Origin: Paracidovorax valerianellae
GTDB taxonomy: Bacteria; Pseudomonadota; Gammaproteobacteria; Burkholderiales; Burkholderiaceae_C
DNA: 64,000 bases
Reading direction: 5' to 3'
NCBI RefSeq assembly: GCF_900102625.1
Contig: NZ_FMZC01000003.1
Coordinates: 186,001-250,000, forward strand
In this document: positions 1 to 9,114 of the stretch, one piece after another
Layout: the number at the start of each line of letters is the position of its first letter
Numbering within the stretch: the first letter of the stretch is position 1
Translations under genes and position numbers: made by a program
Notes under the pieces: model-generated
Seen by the model: only the letters and a program-made list of their open reading frames with translations
Told to the model about the DNA's origin: nothing
Databases searched by the model: none

Positions 1-239
1 ACACCCGCGAGGACGTGGCGCAAAGATTGCGGGAAAAGGCCATGGCCCTCGGAGGCAATGCCGTCATCAACGTGCGCTACGAACAGAGGGATCACACGAT
101 AGCGACCGCTGGGTACATCGAAGGACGGGGGCTGGCGATCATCGACGAGTCCGATACGGCGCCCTGTCCGCTCTGCGCCGAGCCGATCAAGCGCGAAGCC
201 GTGCGCTGCAAGCACTGCGGTTCGGACATCCAAAAATAG
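1..239 (+). CDS. YbjQ-type heavy-metal-binding domain protein with C-terminal zinc ribbon (5' partial)
   Basis: The frame is open from the window edge, so the start lies upstream; the internal GTG at 15 is not taken as the start. The first ~45 visible residues contain the stretch GGNAVINVRY, typical of the end of the YbjQ/UPF0145 (DUF74) fold. The last ~25 residues carry two CxxC pairs (CPLC and CKHC), a zinc-ribbon arrangement seen as a tail on several membrane-associated or sensor proteins. Function is unknown; metal binding by the ribbon is inferred from the cysteines. The gene is followed after 8 bp by a small TM protein gene with a strong ribosome binding site, so the first three genes probably form one transcript. 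Confidence 0.75.
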   Translation, partial: TREDVAQRLREKAMALGGNAVINVRYEQRDHTIATAGYIEGRGLAIIDESDTAPCPLCAEPIKREAVRCKHCGSDIQK

Positions 240-247
240 GAGGCGCC

Positions 248-454
248 ATGCAAGATGACAACGACGGATCGAACTGGACAGACCATGCAATCGGCATTGC
301 CGGGGTGATCTGGATCGTGCTGCTGGGAGTGATGATCTGGGGCATGCTCAAAGCCGTGTGGACCTCGCTCCAAGAGACATCATCCGGATCAACCATAGGA
401 ATGACGTGCGGGGCGGCGAGCAAGTCCGAGAGGACAGAACATGACAAACGGTAG
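248..454 (+). CDS. Small single-TM protein of unknown function
   Basis: A 68-aa protein with one clear hydrophobic segment at residues ~15-37 (rich in I, V, L, W), a short acidic N-terminus and a polar, Ser/Thr- and Lys/Arg-containing tail. A good AGGAGG-type ribosome binding site lies 3-9 bases before the ATG, at the stop codon of the preceding gene. The 3' end overlaps the start of the next gene by 14 bp, which argues for translational coupling. No family recognised. It is likely an inner-membrane protein acting with its neighbours. Confidence 0.6.
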   Translation: MQDDNDGSNWTDHAIGIAGVIWIVLLGVMIWGMLKAVWTSLQETSSGSTIGMTCGAASKSERTEHDKR

Positions 455-728
455 GCTCCTGGTACAGATCGGGATAGTTGCCATGCTAGGTATGGGGGGA
501 GCCATGGCGGGCACCTCGGAGTGCTACGCGATCAAGAACCGAGATGCGCGTAGCCAGTGCCTCGCTGCAGTGAAGGGAGACCACTCGTACTGCTACGCTG
601 TCAAGGAACAAGATCAGCGCAGCCTATGCTTGGCTAAGACCAAGCGTCAGCACGAGCGCTGTTATCAAGTCAAAATGGCAGCTGAGCGGCAGAGATGTCT
701 TGCTTGGTCTTCTTGGCCATTTCCTTAA
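441..728 (+). CDS. Secreted Cys-repeat small protein
   Basis: A 95-aa protein with an N-terminal signal peptide (hydrophobic ~8-22, likely cleavage after AMA at 23). The mature part is three consecutive 23-residue repeats. Each begins CY.(V/I)K and ends CLA, with cysteines at 28/40, 51/63 and 74/86, so the spacing is strictly C-X11-C-X10-C. Six regularly spaced cysteines in an exported protein suggest three small disulfide hairpins in the periplasm or outside the cell. No known family recognised. It overlaps the previous gene by 14 bp. The following ~200 bp (729-928) hold no gene and are AT-richer, marking the edge of the restriction-modification island. Confidence 0.6.
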   Translation: MTNGRLLVQIGIVAMLGMGGAMAGTSECYAIKNRDARSQCLAAVKGDHSYCYAVKEQDQRSLCLAKTKRQHERCYQVKMAAERQRCLAWSSWPFP

Positions 729-928
729 AATTTAGCTATTCATGAGAGTCTCTTGCACAGCCATGAATATGCCTAACTAGAAAAAGCCTTTCTTCTGTAA
801 ATGGATATGCAAACCCTGCAGTGCCTTTGGCGCAATCAACATAGCTCATCGAGCATAGGTTTCGGATAGATCCTCGGGGCGGTACTCAGTCCGTGCCAGA
901 TGATGGCCCCAAAAAATAGGAAAATGAA

Positions 929-1831
929 TTGAAGAACGAAATTGAGCTCTCCCCATCAGCATTTCAACCGGAGGCTGAGCATGCAACAAAACTAGCGCAA
1001 TTGAGGTTTGAAGGCCTTATTGCTGCTATTGGCGTTCCCGAATATCGAGGTGAGCGCTATGCAATTTACAACGGAGACTGCCTTGACCTTCTGACCCGGA
1101 TCCCTGAAAACTTCATTGATCTTGCATTCACCTCGCCTCCCTACAATATTGGCAAGGAATACGAGAAGGTGCTTCCAATTAGTGAGTATATTGACTGGTG
1201 CGCCGACTGGATCGATAAAATCTATAGAATTACCGCATCTAATGGGGCGTTCGTGCTCAACGTTGGATATGTAACGCTAGCTGATCGAGCGAAATCTATT
1301 CCGCTCCCGTACTTGCTTTGGGATCGCGTGCCATTCTTTCTTCAACAAGAAGTCGTCTGGAACTACGGCGCTGGTGTAGCCGCTAAGAAGTTTCTCTCCC
1401 CTCGAAATGAAAAGCTATTGTGGTATGTCAAAGACTCAGACAACTATTGCTTCAACTTGGACGATATCCGTGATCCGGATGTTGCCTATCCGAACCAAAA
1501 AAAGAACGGGAAGCTGCGTTGCAACACGATAGGGAAAAATCCTTCAGACGTATGGCAAATCGCCAAGGTGACATCTGGTGAAGGACGCGCATCAAAAGAA
1601 CGCACGCCACATCCGGCGCAGTTCCCTCTTGATCTCTGTGAACGTGTGATCAAAGGCTTTTCTCCCCAAGATGGCATCGTGCTTGACCCATTCCTGGGTT
1701 CCGGCTCAACAATTGATGCGTGCCTGAGATCGAATCGCTACTCCATCGGATTTGAAGTTCGTAATGACTACTGCGATATCGCAGCAAATCGAATTGAGAA
1801 TATCATTCGTCAATCCGCTTCGCTGTTTTAG
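929..1831 (+). CDS. Type II DNA methyltransferase (SPPY class)
   Basis: A 300-aa site-specific DNA methyltransferase of the beta arrangement. Catalytic motif IV (TSPPY, residues 68-72) comes before the AdoMet-binding motif I (DPFLGSGST, ~253-261). SPPY is most often found in N4-cytosine enzymes, so m4C modification is inferred, not proven. The start is a TTG at 929: the nearby ATG at 924 opens a two-codon frame, and an AGGA sequence lies 8 bases before the TTG. Its 3' end overlaps the convergent endonuclease gene by 4 bp, a classical restriction-modification pair. Base composition is clearly more AT-rich than the flanking genes, which suggests horizontal acquisition. Confidence 0.85.
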   Translation: MKNEIELSPSAFQPEAEHATKLAQLRFEGLIAAIGVPEYRGERYAIYNGDCLDLLTRIPENFIDLAFTSPPYNIGKEYEKVLPISEYIDWCADWIDKIYRITASNGAFVLNVGYVTLADRAKSIPLPYLLWDRVPFFLQQEVVWNYGAGVAAKKFLSPRNEKLLWYVKDSDNYCFNLDDIRDPDVAYPNQKKNGKLRCNTIGKNPSDVWQIAKVTSGEGRASKERTPHPAQFPLDLCERVIKGFSPQDGIVLDPFLGSGSTIDACLRSNRYSIGFEVRNDYCDIAANRIENIIRQSASLF

Positions 1832-2580
1832 TACAGATCCTGATACCGCTCACAGGCGGTTACCTGAAGCCTCTGATACTTGATAGGCAAATTTGTTGCT
1901 CGGATCAAGTTGCCAATTGTTTTGACTCCAGCAGCAGACAGTTCTCCCGCAGCTCTCGCTCCCACACCCTCGAGCAACAGTACAGAGCCCTCAAGCATGT
2001 AAGGACCGAAAATAGGCAACAGCTTGTGCTCGTAAACTTCAGATGGTAGACCAGCCATTTGACCCGTTGCCGATTTCTGAGCTTGCCAGTCGGAAGCATC
2101 GATCCATCCGAATCTCAGCAGTGTCAATGTTTGCCCATAGAAATTGACAGTGATGTAGTAGCCAGACTTGTCTTTCTTTGCAGCATCAGCATTTTCAAGC
2201 ACCTGCCCGTAGCTACGGTTACCAAAAATTTTATAGCCTAGTTGGCCTGAAGCCTTCATCTCCACTGAAAGTGCCTGATCTTGGAGGCAGTGCAAATCCT
2301 TTTCTGAACCGATGCCGCCTCGCCAAGCTCCGGGTAGACGTTTCGCAAGCTCCTTCGCGAAAAGCTTCTCAAACATATAGCCTATTACTGTTGCAGGAGG
2401 ATCAATCTCTGCAATCGGAAATCCGACGATAGCATCACCGACCCACGTGTTCCACAACCGGGTCCAGGAAAGCGTCGCCGCCTCCAGAATCAGATCGCGC
2501 GTAAGGGGGTGGCTTTGAACCAACTGGTGTGTTATGGCAGACCATTCATCAACTGGCCTGCCGAAATAAGGAGATACCAC
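1828..2580 (-). CDS. ScaI-family type II restriction endonuclease
   Basis: A 250-aa protein resembling the ScaI restriction endonuclease family (RE_ScaI). Family features are the W.R.WNTW.GDAIVG segment at ~39-53 and the block IFGNRSYGQ near 118-126. D95 and E107-x-K109 fit a PD-(D/E)xK catalytic centre. ScaI cleaves AGTACT; whether this enzyme keeps that specificity is inference. The start is GTG at 2580: an in-frame TGA lies at 2593-2595, and a GAAGGA ribosome binding site immediately precedes the GTG. It is convergent with the methyltransferase, overlapping at the 3' ends. The gene is AT-richer than its surroundings. Confidence 0.75.
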   Translation of the reverse strand: MVSPYFGRPVDEWSAITHQLVQSHPLTRDLILEAATLSWTRLWNTWVGDAIVGFPIAEIDPPATVIGYMFEKLFAKELAKRLPGAWRGGIGSEKDLHCLQDQALSVEMKASGQLGYKIFGNRSYGQVLENADAAKKDKSGYYITVNFYGQTLTLLRFGWIDASDWQAQKSATGQMAGLPSEVYEHKLLPIFGPYMLEGSVLLLEGVGARAAGELSAAGVKTIGNLIRATNLPIKYQRLQVTACERYQDLY

Positions 2581-2800
2581 TTGTCGCGTCCTTCATGTTG
2601 GGCGACCTTGAGTATCTCAAACAACAACGAGCTAAGGTAGCTGGAATACCTTCAACTGGTCGGGATTGTCTACACGGCTCTCTGCAACACTACGTGCGCG
2701 AAATAGTCAGCATGCTTCGAGTTTTTGTCTTTGCCTCAAGCATTTGACAGGCTCCATTGCTTATGGACAACTTCTCGATATAGGTAGAGCAATGGGTAAA

Positions 2801-2829
2801 AATGCAAAACGGGCCGCTCGGGCCCGTTT
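2801..2829 (-). terminator. Rho-independent terminator of tRNA-Ser
   Basis: Perfect 9-bp inverted repeat AAACGGGCC / GGCCCGTTT (2807-2815 and 2821-2829) with a 5-base loop. Read on the minus strand it is followed by TTTTGCATTTTT, giving a typical U-tract. It lies 16 bp past the 3' end of the tRNA. Confidence 0.75.
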
Positions 2830-2844
2830 CTTATGAATTCTTGA

Positions 2845-2931
2845 AGTGGAGGGTGGGATTCGAACCCACGGTAGTGTTGCCACTACGCCTGATTTCGAGT
2901 CAGGTACATTCGACCACTCTGCCACCTCTCC
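2845..2931 (-). tRNA. tRNA-Ser (anticodon CGA)
   Basis: Minus-strand tRNA with a long variable arm as in class II tRNAs. The anticodon stem is CCTGA/TCAGG with loop CTCGAAA, giving anticodon CGA (reads UCG). The T arm is GTGGG-TTCGAAT-CCCAC and the variable stem GTAGTG...CACTAC. The acceptor stem is imperfect: 5' GGAGAGG would need CCTCTCC at the 3' side, but the sequence reads CCTCCAC, so positions 2:71 and 3:70 do not pair. CCA is not encoded. It lies about 730 bp from serS on the same strand. Confidence 0.85.
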
Positions 2932-2948
2932 TGTGTGTCGAAGTCGGG

Positions 2949-2954
2949 ATTCTA
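2949..2954 (-). promoter_or_regulatory. Likely -10 element of tRNA-Ser promoter
   Basis: TAGAAT on the minus strand, 17 bases before the first base of the mature tRNA. No convincing -35 hexamer was found at 16-18 bp spacing, so only the -10 is called. Confidence 0.4.
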
Positions 2955-3033
2955 GCAGGAAGTTTTGGGCTTCCGGCCGCAAAACTGCTGCGGCTTCGAT
3001 GCTCGTCGCTCATTCGCTACGAGCGCATCAATC

Positions 3034-3546
3034 TCAATACTTTCCCATGTAGTCGCGCTTGCCCAGTTCTACGCCGTTGTGCCGTGCAATTGCGTACGTG
3101 GCGTTCACGTGGAAGAAAAACTGCGGCAGGCCGTAGTGCAGAAGGTAGTGTTCGCCGGCAAACTGCTTTTCGCGGGGCGTGCCTGGCTGCAACGTGATCT
3201 GGCGCGTAGCGGCTTCTTCGAAGGAGGCGGCGGGCAGGCCATCGATGAACGCCAGCACGGCGTCCAGCCGGGCTTGCAGGTCGGCGAAACCTGGGCGCTC
3301 GTTGTCGGGCATGGACGGCACTTCCGCGCCGGCCAGGCGTGCGGCGATGCCTTTGGCGAAATCGCACGCCACCAACACTTGCCGTGCCAGCGGGAACATG
3401 TCGGGGAACAGGCGTGCCTGCAGCAACGCGTCCGGATCGATCTTGCGCGCGGTGGCGTGGGCTTCGGTCTTGGAGAGCACGTCTTTCAGCGATCCGAGCA
3501 TCTGGCGGAAAACGGGGACGCTGGCGGTGTACATGAAGGCAGTCAT
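3034..3546 (-). CDS. DUF1993 family protein
   Basis: A 170-aa helical protein whose whole length fits the DUF1993 family: N-terminal MTAFMYTASVPVF, a central run of amphipathic helices and a C-terminal region with HYLLHYGLPQFFFH. This family belongs to the DinB-like four-helix fold and has no established reaction. The ATG at 3546 is chosen because homologues start a few residues before the VPVF segment, although the frame stays open upstream through the serS 3' region. It sits 112 bp downstream of serS on the same strand and may be read from the serS transcript. Confidence 0.8.
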   Translation of the reverse strand: MTAFMYTASVPVFRQMLGSLKDVLSKTEAHATARKIDPDALLQARLFPDMFPLARQVLVACDFAKGIAARLAGAEVPSMPDNERPGFADLQARLDAVLAFIDGLPAASFEEAATRQITLQPGTPREKQFAGEHYLLHYGLPQFFFHVNATYAIARHNGVELGKRDYMGKY

Positions 3547-3658
3547 TGCGGATCGATTCTGAAAGAAGAAGGGGCCGGCGAAGCGCCGGCGGATGACACA
3601 GGGGCGCAGGCAACACGGAGTCGGGTTGCTGCGCTCGCATTTTGACGAAGCTTGGGGT

Positions 3659-4993
<1,335 letters not shown>

Positions 4994-5059
4994 TTACCGG
5001 GTTGGCGCGCCGCCCTTTCCGTTTTAGGATGGGCTGCACTGCCTTAAGGGAGGGTCCCC

Positions 5060-5488
5060 ATGCACATCGAACCGTATCTATTCTTCGACGGCAACTGCGA
5101 ACAGGCTCTGGACTTCTATGCCCAGTGCCTGGAAGGGCACCTCACGGCGGTGCATCGCTACGAAGGGTCGCCGCTGGAAAAGCAGCTGCCCGCGCAGTGG
5201 CGCAACAAGATCATGCACGCCACGCTGGAGGTGCCGGGCGGCCACCGGTTCATGGCCAGCGACCGCATGCCGGGGCAGCCCTTCGCGGGGCACGCGGGAT
5301 TCTCGATGTCGGTCAACTGCCCTGGCGGCGCGGAGCGCGGCGAGCGCATCTTCCATAGCCTGGCCGCTGGCGGCCACATCGGCATGCCGTTCACCGTGAC
5401 CTTCTGGGGCGCGCATTTCGGCACGCTGGTGGACAAGTTCGGCGTGGGCTGGATGGTCAACTGCGACGGCGCGCCGCCACCGGCCTGA
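5060..5488 (+). CDS. VOC-superfamily (PhnB-like) protein
   Basis: 142 aa with two beta-alpha-beta-beta-beta units of the glyoxalase/bleomycin-resistance fold. It shows hallmarks of the PhnB/3-demethylubiquinone-like group: N-terminal YLFFDGNCEQALDFYAQ and C-terminal TFWGAHFGTLVDKFGVGWMVNC. The substrate is not predictable, and these proteins often lack enzymatic proof. It starts 90 bp from serS and is transcribed away from it. A GGGAGGG sequence just before the ATG serves as ribosome binding site. Confidence 0.85.
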   Translation: MHIEPYLFFDGNCEQALDFYAQCLEGHLTAVHRYEGSPLEKQLPAQWRNKIMHATLEVPGGHRFMASDRMPGQPFAGHAGFSMSVNCPGGAERGERIFHSLAAGGHIGMPFTVTFWGAHFGTLVDKFGVGWMVNCDGAPPPA

Positions 5489-5516
5489 GACAACGCCGCA
5501 GTTCACTCCCTGGCGA

Positions 5517-6461
5517 TCAGGCCAGCGTGGCGGGATCGAAGTTGGCGCCGCACAAGATCAGGCCGACCGTCTCGTCAGCGCGCGGCCGATACGCGCCGCT
5601 TTGCAGCGCGGCCAGGCCCAGCGCCGCGGCCGGCTCGACCGCCAGCTTCAGCTCGCGCCACAGCCATTGCTGGGCCTGGCGGATGGATTCGTCAGACAGC
5701 AGCAGCGTTGAATGCACGTGGCGCTGCGACACCTCCCACGCGATGGCGCCGATGCGCCGCGCCCCCAGCGAATCGGCTGCGACGCCGCCCACCTCCACAT
5801 CCACCGGCATGCCGGCCGCGCGTGCGCTGTGCAGCGTGGGCGCGCGTTCGGGCTCCAGCGCCACCACGTTGGCACGGCTGTCGCACCAGGCTGCCACACC
5901 GGCGATGAGCCCGCCGCCGCCCACGCTGACCAGAACGCTGTCGGGCAGCCGGTCGCCGGCCTGCTCCTGCATCTCCAGCGCCAGCGTGCCGGCACCGGCC
6001 ACCACCTCGGGCTGGTCGTACGCATGGTTGAGCAGCGCACCGGTTTGCTGCTGGCGCGCCAGGCACGCCTGCAGCGCTTCGGAATAGGCAGCGCCGGTCA
6101 CGACCACTTCGGCGCCCAGGGCGCGCAACCGCGCACGCTTGGCCTCGGGCGAGATTTCAGGAACGAACACTTCGCAGCGCACGCCCAGGGCACGCGCTGC
6201 AGCCGCGGTGGCGATGCCCGCATTGCCGCCCGAAGCGATGATCACGCCGCTCTCGGGCACGGGGTTGGCCAGCAGCCGGTACAGCATGCCCCGGGCCTTG
6301 AAACTGCCGCCCACCTGCAGGTGCTCCAGCTTGAGCCACACCTCAGCGCAATCCACGCCCAGCGCGCTGCCGCTCAACCGCCACAGCGGCGTGGTGCGAA
6401 GAAAGCCGGCCTGCGCGGCCAGGCGCTGGCGGGCAGTGGAGACAGCGGAGCGATCGATCAT
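5517..6461 (-). CDS. Threonine/serine dehydratase-like PLP enzyme
   Basis: 314 aa, fold type II PLP enzyme. The Schiff-base lysine is K55 in GSFKARG and the phosphate-binding loop is SVGGGGLIAG near residue 185. The asparagine-containing SGGNAG segment that holds the cofactor ring follows the lysine region. The length and the absence of a C-terminal ACT domain fit the catabolic or short threonine dehydratase/serine racemase group rather than biosynthetic IlvA. The exact substrate is uncertain. Start ATG at 6461 has an AGAGGA ribosome binding site; the frame is open further upstream but that part looks non-native. Confidence 0.85.
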   Translation of the reverse strand: MIDRSAVSTARQRLAAQAGFLRTTPLWRLSGSALGVDCAEVWLKLEHLQVGGSFKARGMLYRLLANPVPESGVIIASGGNAGIATAAAARALGVRCEVFVPEISPEAKRARLRALGAEVVVTGAAYSEALQACLARQQQTGALLNHAYDQPEVVAGAGTLALEMQEQAGDRLPDSVLVSVGGGGLIAGVAAWCDSRANVVALEPERAPTLHSARAAGMPVDVEVGGVAADSLGARRIGAIAWEVSQRHVHSTLLLSDESIRQAQQWLWRELKLAVEPAAALGLAALQSGAYRPRADETVGLILCGANFDPATLA

Positions 6462-6750
6462 GGGAAATGTCCTCTTGGCAAAAACGATGGGGCCTGCACT
6501 CGACATGGCGTGGCGCAGGGCGTTCGGCGTGCAGCCTGCTGCGCGTCCGGGCGGCATGAATGCCCGCGCGCAAAACCGTCGAGTGTAGGCAGCCACGGGC
6601 GGGTCTGGCCGCAGGAACGCAGTCTGACTGCGCCTGGTGCCCCTGCTTGCCCCTGCTTTCCACCCACTGCCATCTGCCGATACCATGGACCGCCGATTGC
6701 GGCGTGCGCGGCTGAGTGCACGCGGTGCACCGGCCTTGCAGGAGATGGCG

Positions 6751-7425
6751 ATGTTTTTTGTGTTCGGCCCTTCGGGGCAGATGTACCGCGGCGGGCCGGA
6801 GCAACTGGCACAGGTCTCGCCCGTGCGGCGCGTGCAGCGGCCCCAGGCCCTGCGCACTCGTGCCGCAGACCCCGAGGCGACGCCCTTTCCACCGATTGCG
6901 GCGCCCGCGCCCGATCCAGCCCCGGTGAACCTGCGCGCGCAGGAGGCCGTAAGCGCCTATGTGCAGACCGAGCAAGGCCCGCAGGTCCAGCGCCAGCCGC
7001 TGTCGCGCGTGCAGGACGTGATGACCGTGGGCGCCCTCACCGTGCCGCCGGACATTCGCGTGAACGATGCGTGGCAGACGCTGGCGGAGCACCACATCGC
7101 GCAAGCGCCGGTGGTCAACGCGCAAGGCCAGGTGGTGGGGCTCTTGCTGCGCGCCGACATGGCCCCGCTAGAACTGCTGCCCGAGCCCGGCAGCGTCAAA
7201 GATGCGATCGAGTTGGCGCGCCGCCCGGTGTCCGAGGTCATGGTGAGCCCCGTGCCCACCGTGGCCGCCGACACCGAACTGCGCCGCGTGGCCAGCGTGC
7301 TGCTGGACACCGGCCTGCCCGGTCTGCCGGTGACCGACGAAGCCGGCACGATGACGGGCTTCATCTCGCGCACCGACATCCTGCGCGCCGTGGCGGCCGA
7401 CCCGCCGCTGGACCTGTGGAGTTGA
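6751..7425 (+). CDS. CBS-domain pair protein
   Basis: 224 aa. The first ~85 residues are Pro/Ala-rich and beginning with MFFVFGPSGQMYRGG, and the rest is a tandem CBS pair. CBS1 is around DVMTVGALTVPPDIRVNDAW and CBS2 around EVMVSPVPTVAADTELRRVA, each ending in the usual (P)VTDE/ISRTDIL pattern. CBS pairs bind adenosine nucleotides; no effector domain is attached, so its partner is unknown. The ATG at 6751 is preferred over 6745 because GGAG at 6741-6744 gives proper spacing only for the former. Confidence 0.8.
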   Translation: MFFVFGPSGQMYRGGPEQLAQVSPVRRVQRPQALRTRAADPEATPFPPIAAPAPDPAPVNLRAQEAVSAYVQTEQGPQVQRQPLSRVQDVMTVGALTVPPDIRVNDAWQTLAEHHIAQAPVVNAQGQVVGLLLRADMAPLELLPEPGSVKDAIELARRPVSEVMVSPVPTVAADTELRRVASVLLDTGLPGLPVTDEAGTMTGFISRTDILRAVAADPPLDLWS

Positions 7426-7462
7426 GGGCCAGCCACCCGAAGCGAAAGCCTGGCCGTCCATG

Positions 7463-7496
7463 AAAAAACCCGCAGGGCAAAGCGCCGTGCGGGTTT
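7463..7496 (-). terminator. Rho-independent terminator
   Basis: Stem AAACCCGCA / TGCGGGTTT (7466-7474 and 7488-7496). On the minus strand the stem is followed by an uninterrupted T6, so it ends the gene whose stop is at 7544. It may also stop the plus-strand CBS gene. Confidence 0.8.
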
Positions 7497-7543
7497 GAAG
7501 CTCAAGCTTTACGGGGCCTGCAGCGCGGGCTCCGGGCCTTTCG

Positions 7544-8866
7544 TCATTCGGCCGAGATGGTTTCCGGCTCTGCAATCTCCACCGATGGCAGCGGGCTCGC
7601 CAGCACCTTGTCGATGGTCTTGCCGTCCATGTCCACCACCTCGAACTGCCAGCCTTCCCACTGCACGCGATCGGTCACGCGCGGGAGCTTGCCGGTCAGC
7701 AGCATGACCATGCCGCTCAGCGTGTGATAGCGGCCGCGGTCCTCTTCAGGCACGGCGTCCAGGTCCAGGCGGTCTTTGAGCTCGGGCACGGGAATGTGGC
7801 CGTCCAGCAGCCAGCTGCCGTCTTCGCGCTGCACGGCCCACGAGGTTTCGGGGTCGCGGGCGTGGAATTCGCCGGTGATGGCTTCGATCAGATCCTGCAG
7901 CGTGACGATGCCTTGCACCTCGCCGTATTCGTCGATCACGAACGCCATGTGCAGATCGGACTGGCGGAAGTTGTCGAGCAGCTCCATGCCGGTGATGGTC
8001 TCCGGCACGTACAGCGCCGTCTGCAGCGGCTGCGTGGCCAGGTCGCGGGCCTGTTCGCGCAGCGAGCGCGAGAGCCACTGGCGGGCGTTCAGCACCCCGA
8101 GCACGTTCTCCATGCCGCCGCGCACGACGGGAAAGCGCGCGTGATCGGACTCTTCGATGCGCTTCAGGTTTTCTTCGAACGAATCTTCGACGTCCAGCAC
8201 CGCGACGTCGGCGCGCGGCACCATGAGCGAGCCGATCTGCCGGTCGTCCAGGCGGAACACGTTGCGCACCATCTGGTGCTCGTGCGACTCGATCACGCCG
8301 GCGCTCGTGCCTTCGGCCAGTACCGCGTGGATTTCGGCCTCGGTCACCGCGCTGGCGTTGTTCTCCTTCACGCCCAAAAGGCGCAGCAGGGCCTGCGTGG
8401 ACATGGAAAGCAGCTTCACGAACGGCTTGGTGGCGATGGCCAGCCAGTTGATCGGGCGGGCCACCAGGCGGGCGATGACTTCCGGATGGCTCTGGCCCAG
8501 GCGCTTGGGCACCAGTTCGCCCACGACGATGGAGAAGTAGGTGATGAGCATCACCACCAGGCCGGTGGCGAGGTAGCTGGCGTATTTGGGTTCCAGCCCG
8601 AAGGTGCGGAGCCATTCGCCCAACGGCTGGGCCAGCGCGGCCTCGCCGACGATACCGTTCAGCACGCCGATCGACGTGATGCCGATCTGGATGGTGGAGA
8701 GGAACCGGGTGGGGTCTTCGCCCAGCTTGACGGCAGCGACTGCGCCGCTATCGCCCTCATCGATCAGCTTCTGGAGCCGGGTCTTGCGCGCTGTGACCAG
8801 CGCCAGTTCCGACATGGCAAACAAGCCATTGAGCAGGATGAGGGCGAACAGTATTGCTATTTCCAT
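7544..8866 (-). CDS. CorC/HlyC-type (CNNM, DUF21) membrane protein
   Basis: 440 aa with the three-part layout of the family. An N-terminal DUF21/CNNM membrane domain (residues ~1-190; four hydrophobic stretches starting MEIAILFALILLNGLFAMSE) is followed by a CBS pair (~205-330; LMVPRADVAVLD and then ALYVPETITGMELLDNFR) and a C-terminal CorC_HlyC transporter-associated domain (~345-425). Proteins of this group are magnesium/cobalt export-linked inner-membrane proteins; the old haemolysin label is not supported as a function. A terminator follows immediately. Confidence 0.9.
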   Translation of the reverse strand: MEIAILFALILLNGLFAMSELALVTARKTRLQKLIDEGDSGAVAAVKLGEDPTRFLSTIQIGITSIGVLNGIVGEAALAQPLGEWLRTFGLEPKYASYLATGLVVMLITYFSIVVGELVPKRLGQSHPEVIARLVARPINWLAIATKPFVKLLSMSTQALLRLLGVKENNASAVTEAEIHAVLAEGTSAGVIESHEHQMVRNVFRLDDRQIGSLMVPRADVAVLDVEDSFEENLKRIEESDHARFPVVRGGMENVLGVLNARQWLSRSLREQARDLATQPLQTALYVPETITGMELLDNFRQSDLHMAFVIDEYGEVQGIVTLQDLIEAITGEFHARDPETSWAVQREDGSWLLDGHIPVPELKDRLDLDAVPEEDRGRYHTLSGMVMLLTGKLPRVTDRVQWEGWQFEVVDMDGKTIDKVLASPLPSVEIAEPETISAE

Positions 8867-9037
8867 AGACGGGGAGCAGCGGGGCCCCCTCAGAGTGAAT
8901 CAGCCGCAAATTGTAAGAAGTCACACAGGGCGTGGGGTCATAAAGGCCGCCAGCGTAGGGGCTTTGGGCGCCGAGCGTGGTATCGGCGCCCTGTCGCGCG
9001 CGGGACAGGGCGCCAGAGCCGGCGGGAAACGTTGGGC

Positions 9038-9100
9038 ATCAAAAAGCCCTCCAGCGCATGATTCCCTAAGGAGTATTGCTACTAAAACAATAGCAAATCC
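9038..9100 (+). repeat. Dispersed intergenic repeat, copy 1
   Basis: Contains AAAAAGCCCTCCAGCGC, a variable middle, then TGCTAC...AATAGCAAA. This matches the two-block pattern shared by at least ten places in the window: a CTCCAGCGC block, ~20 variable bases, then GCTAT-n-ATAGC. It lies within the 8867-9114 gap, just past the ispH stop; no gene was seen in that gap. Confidence 0.7.
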
Positions 9101-9114
9101 CCTTCTGGCGAGAC

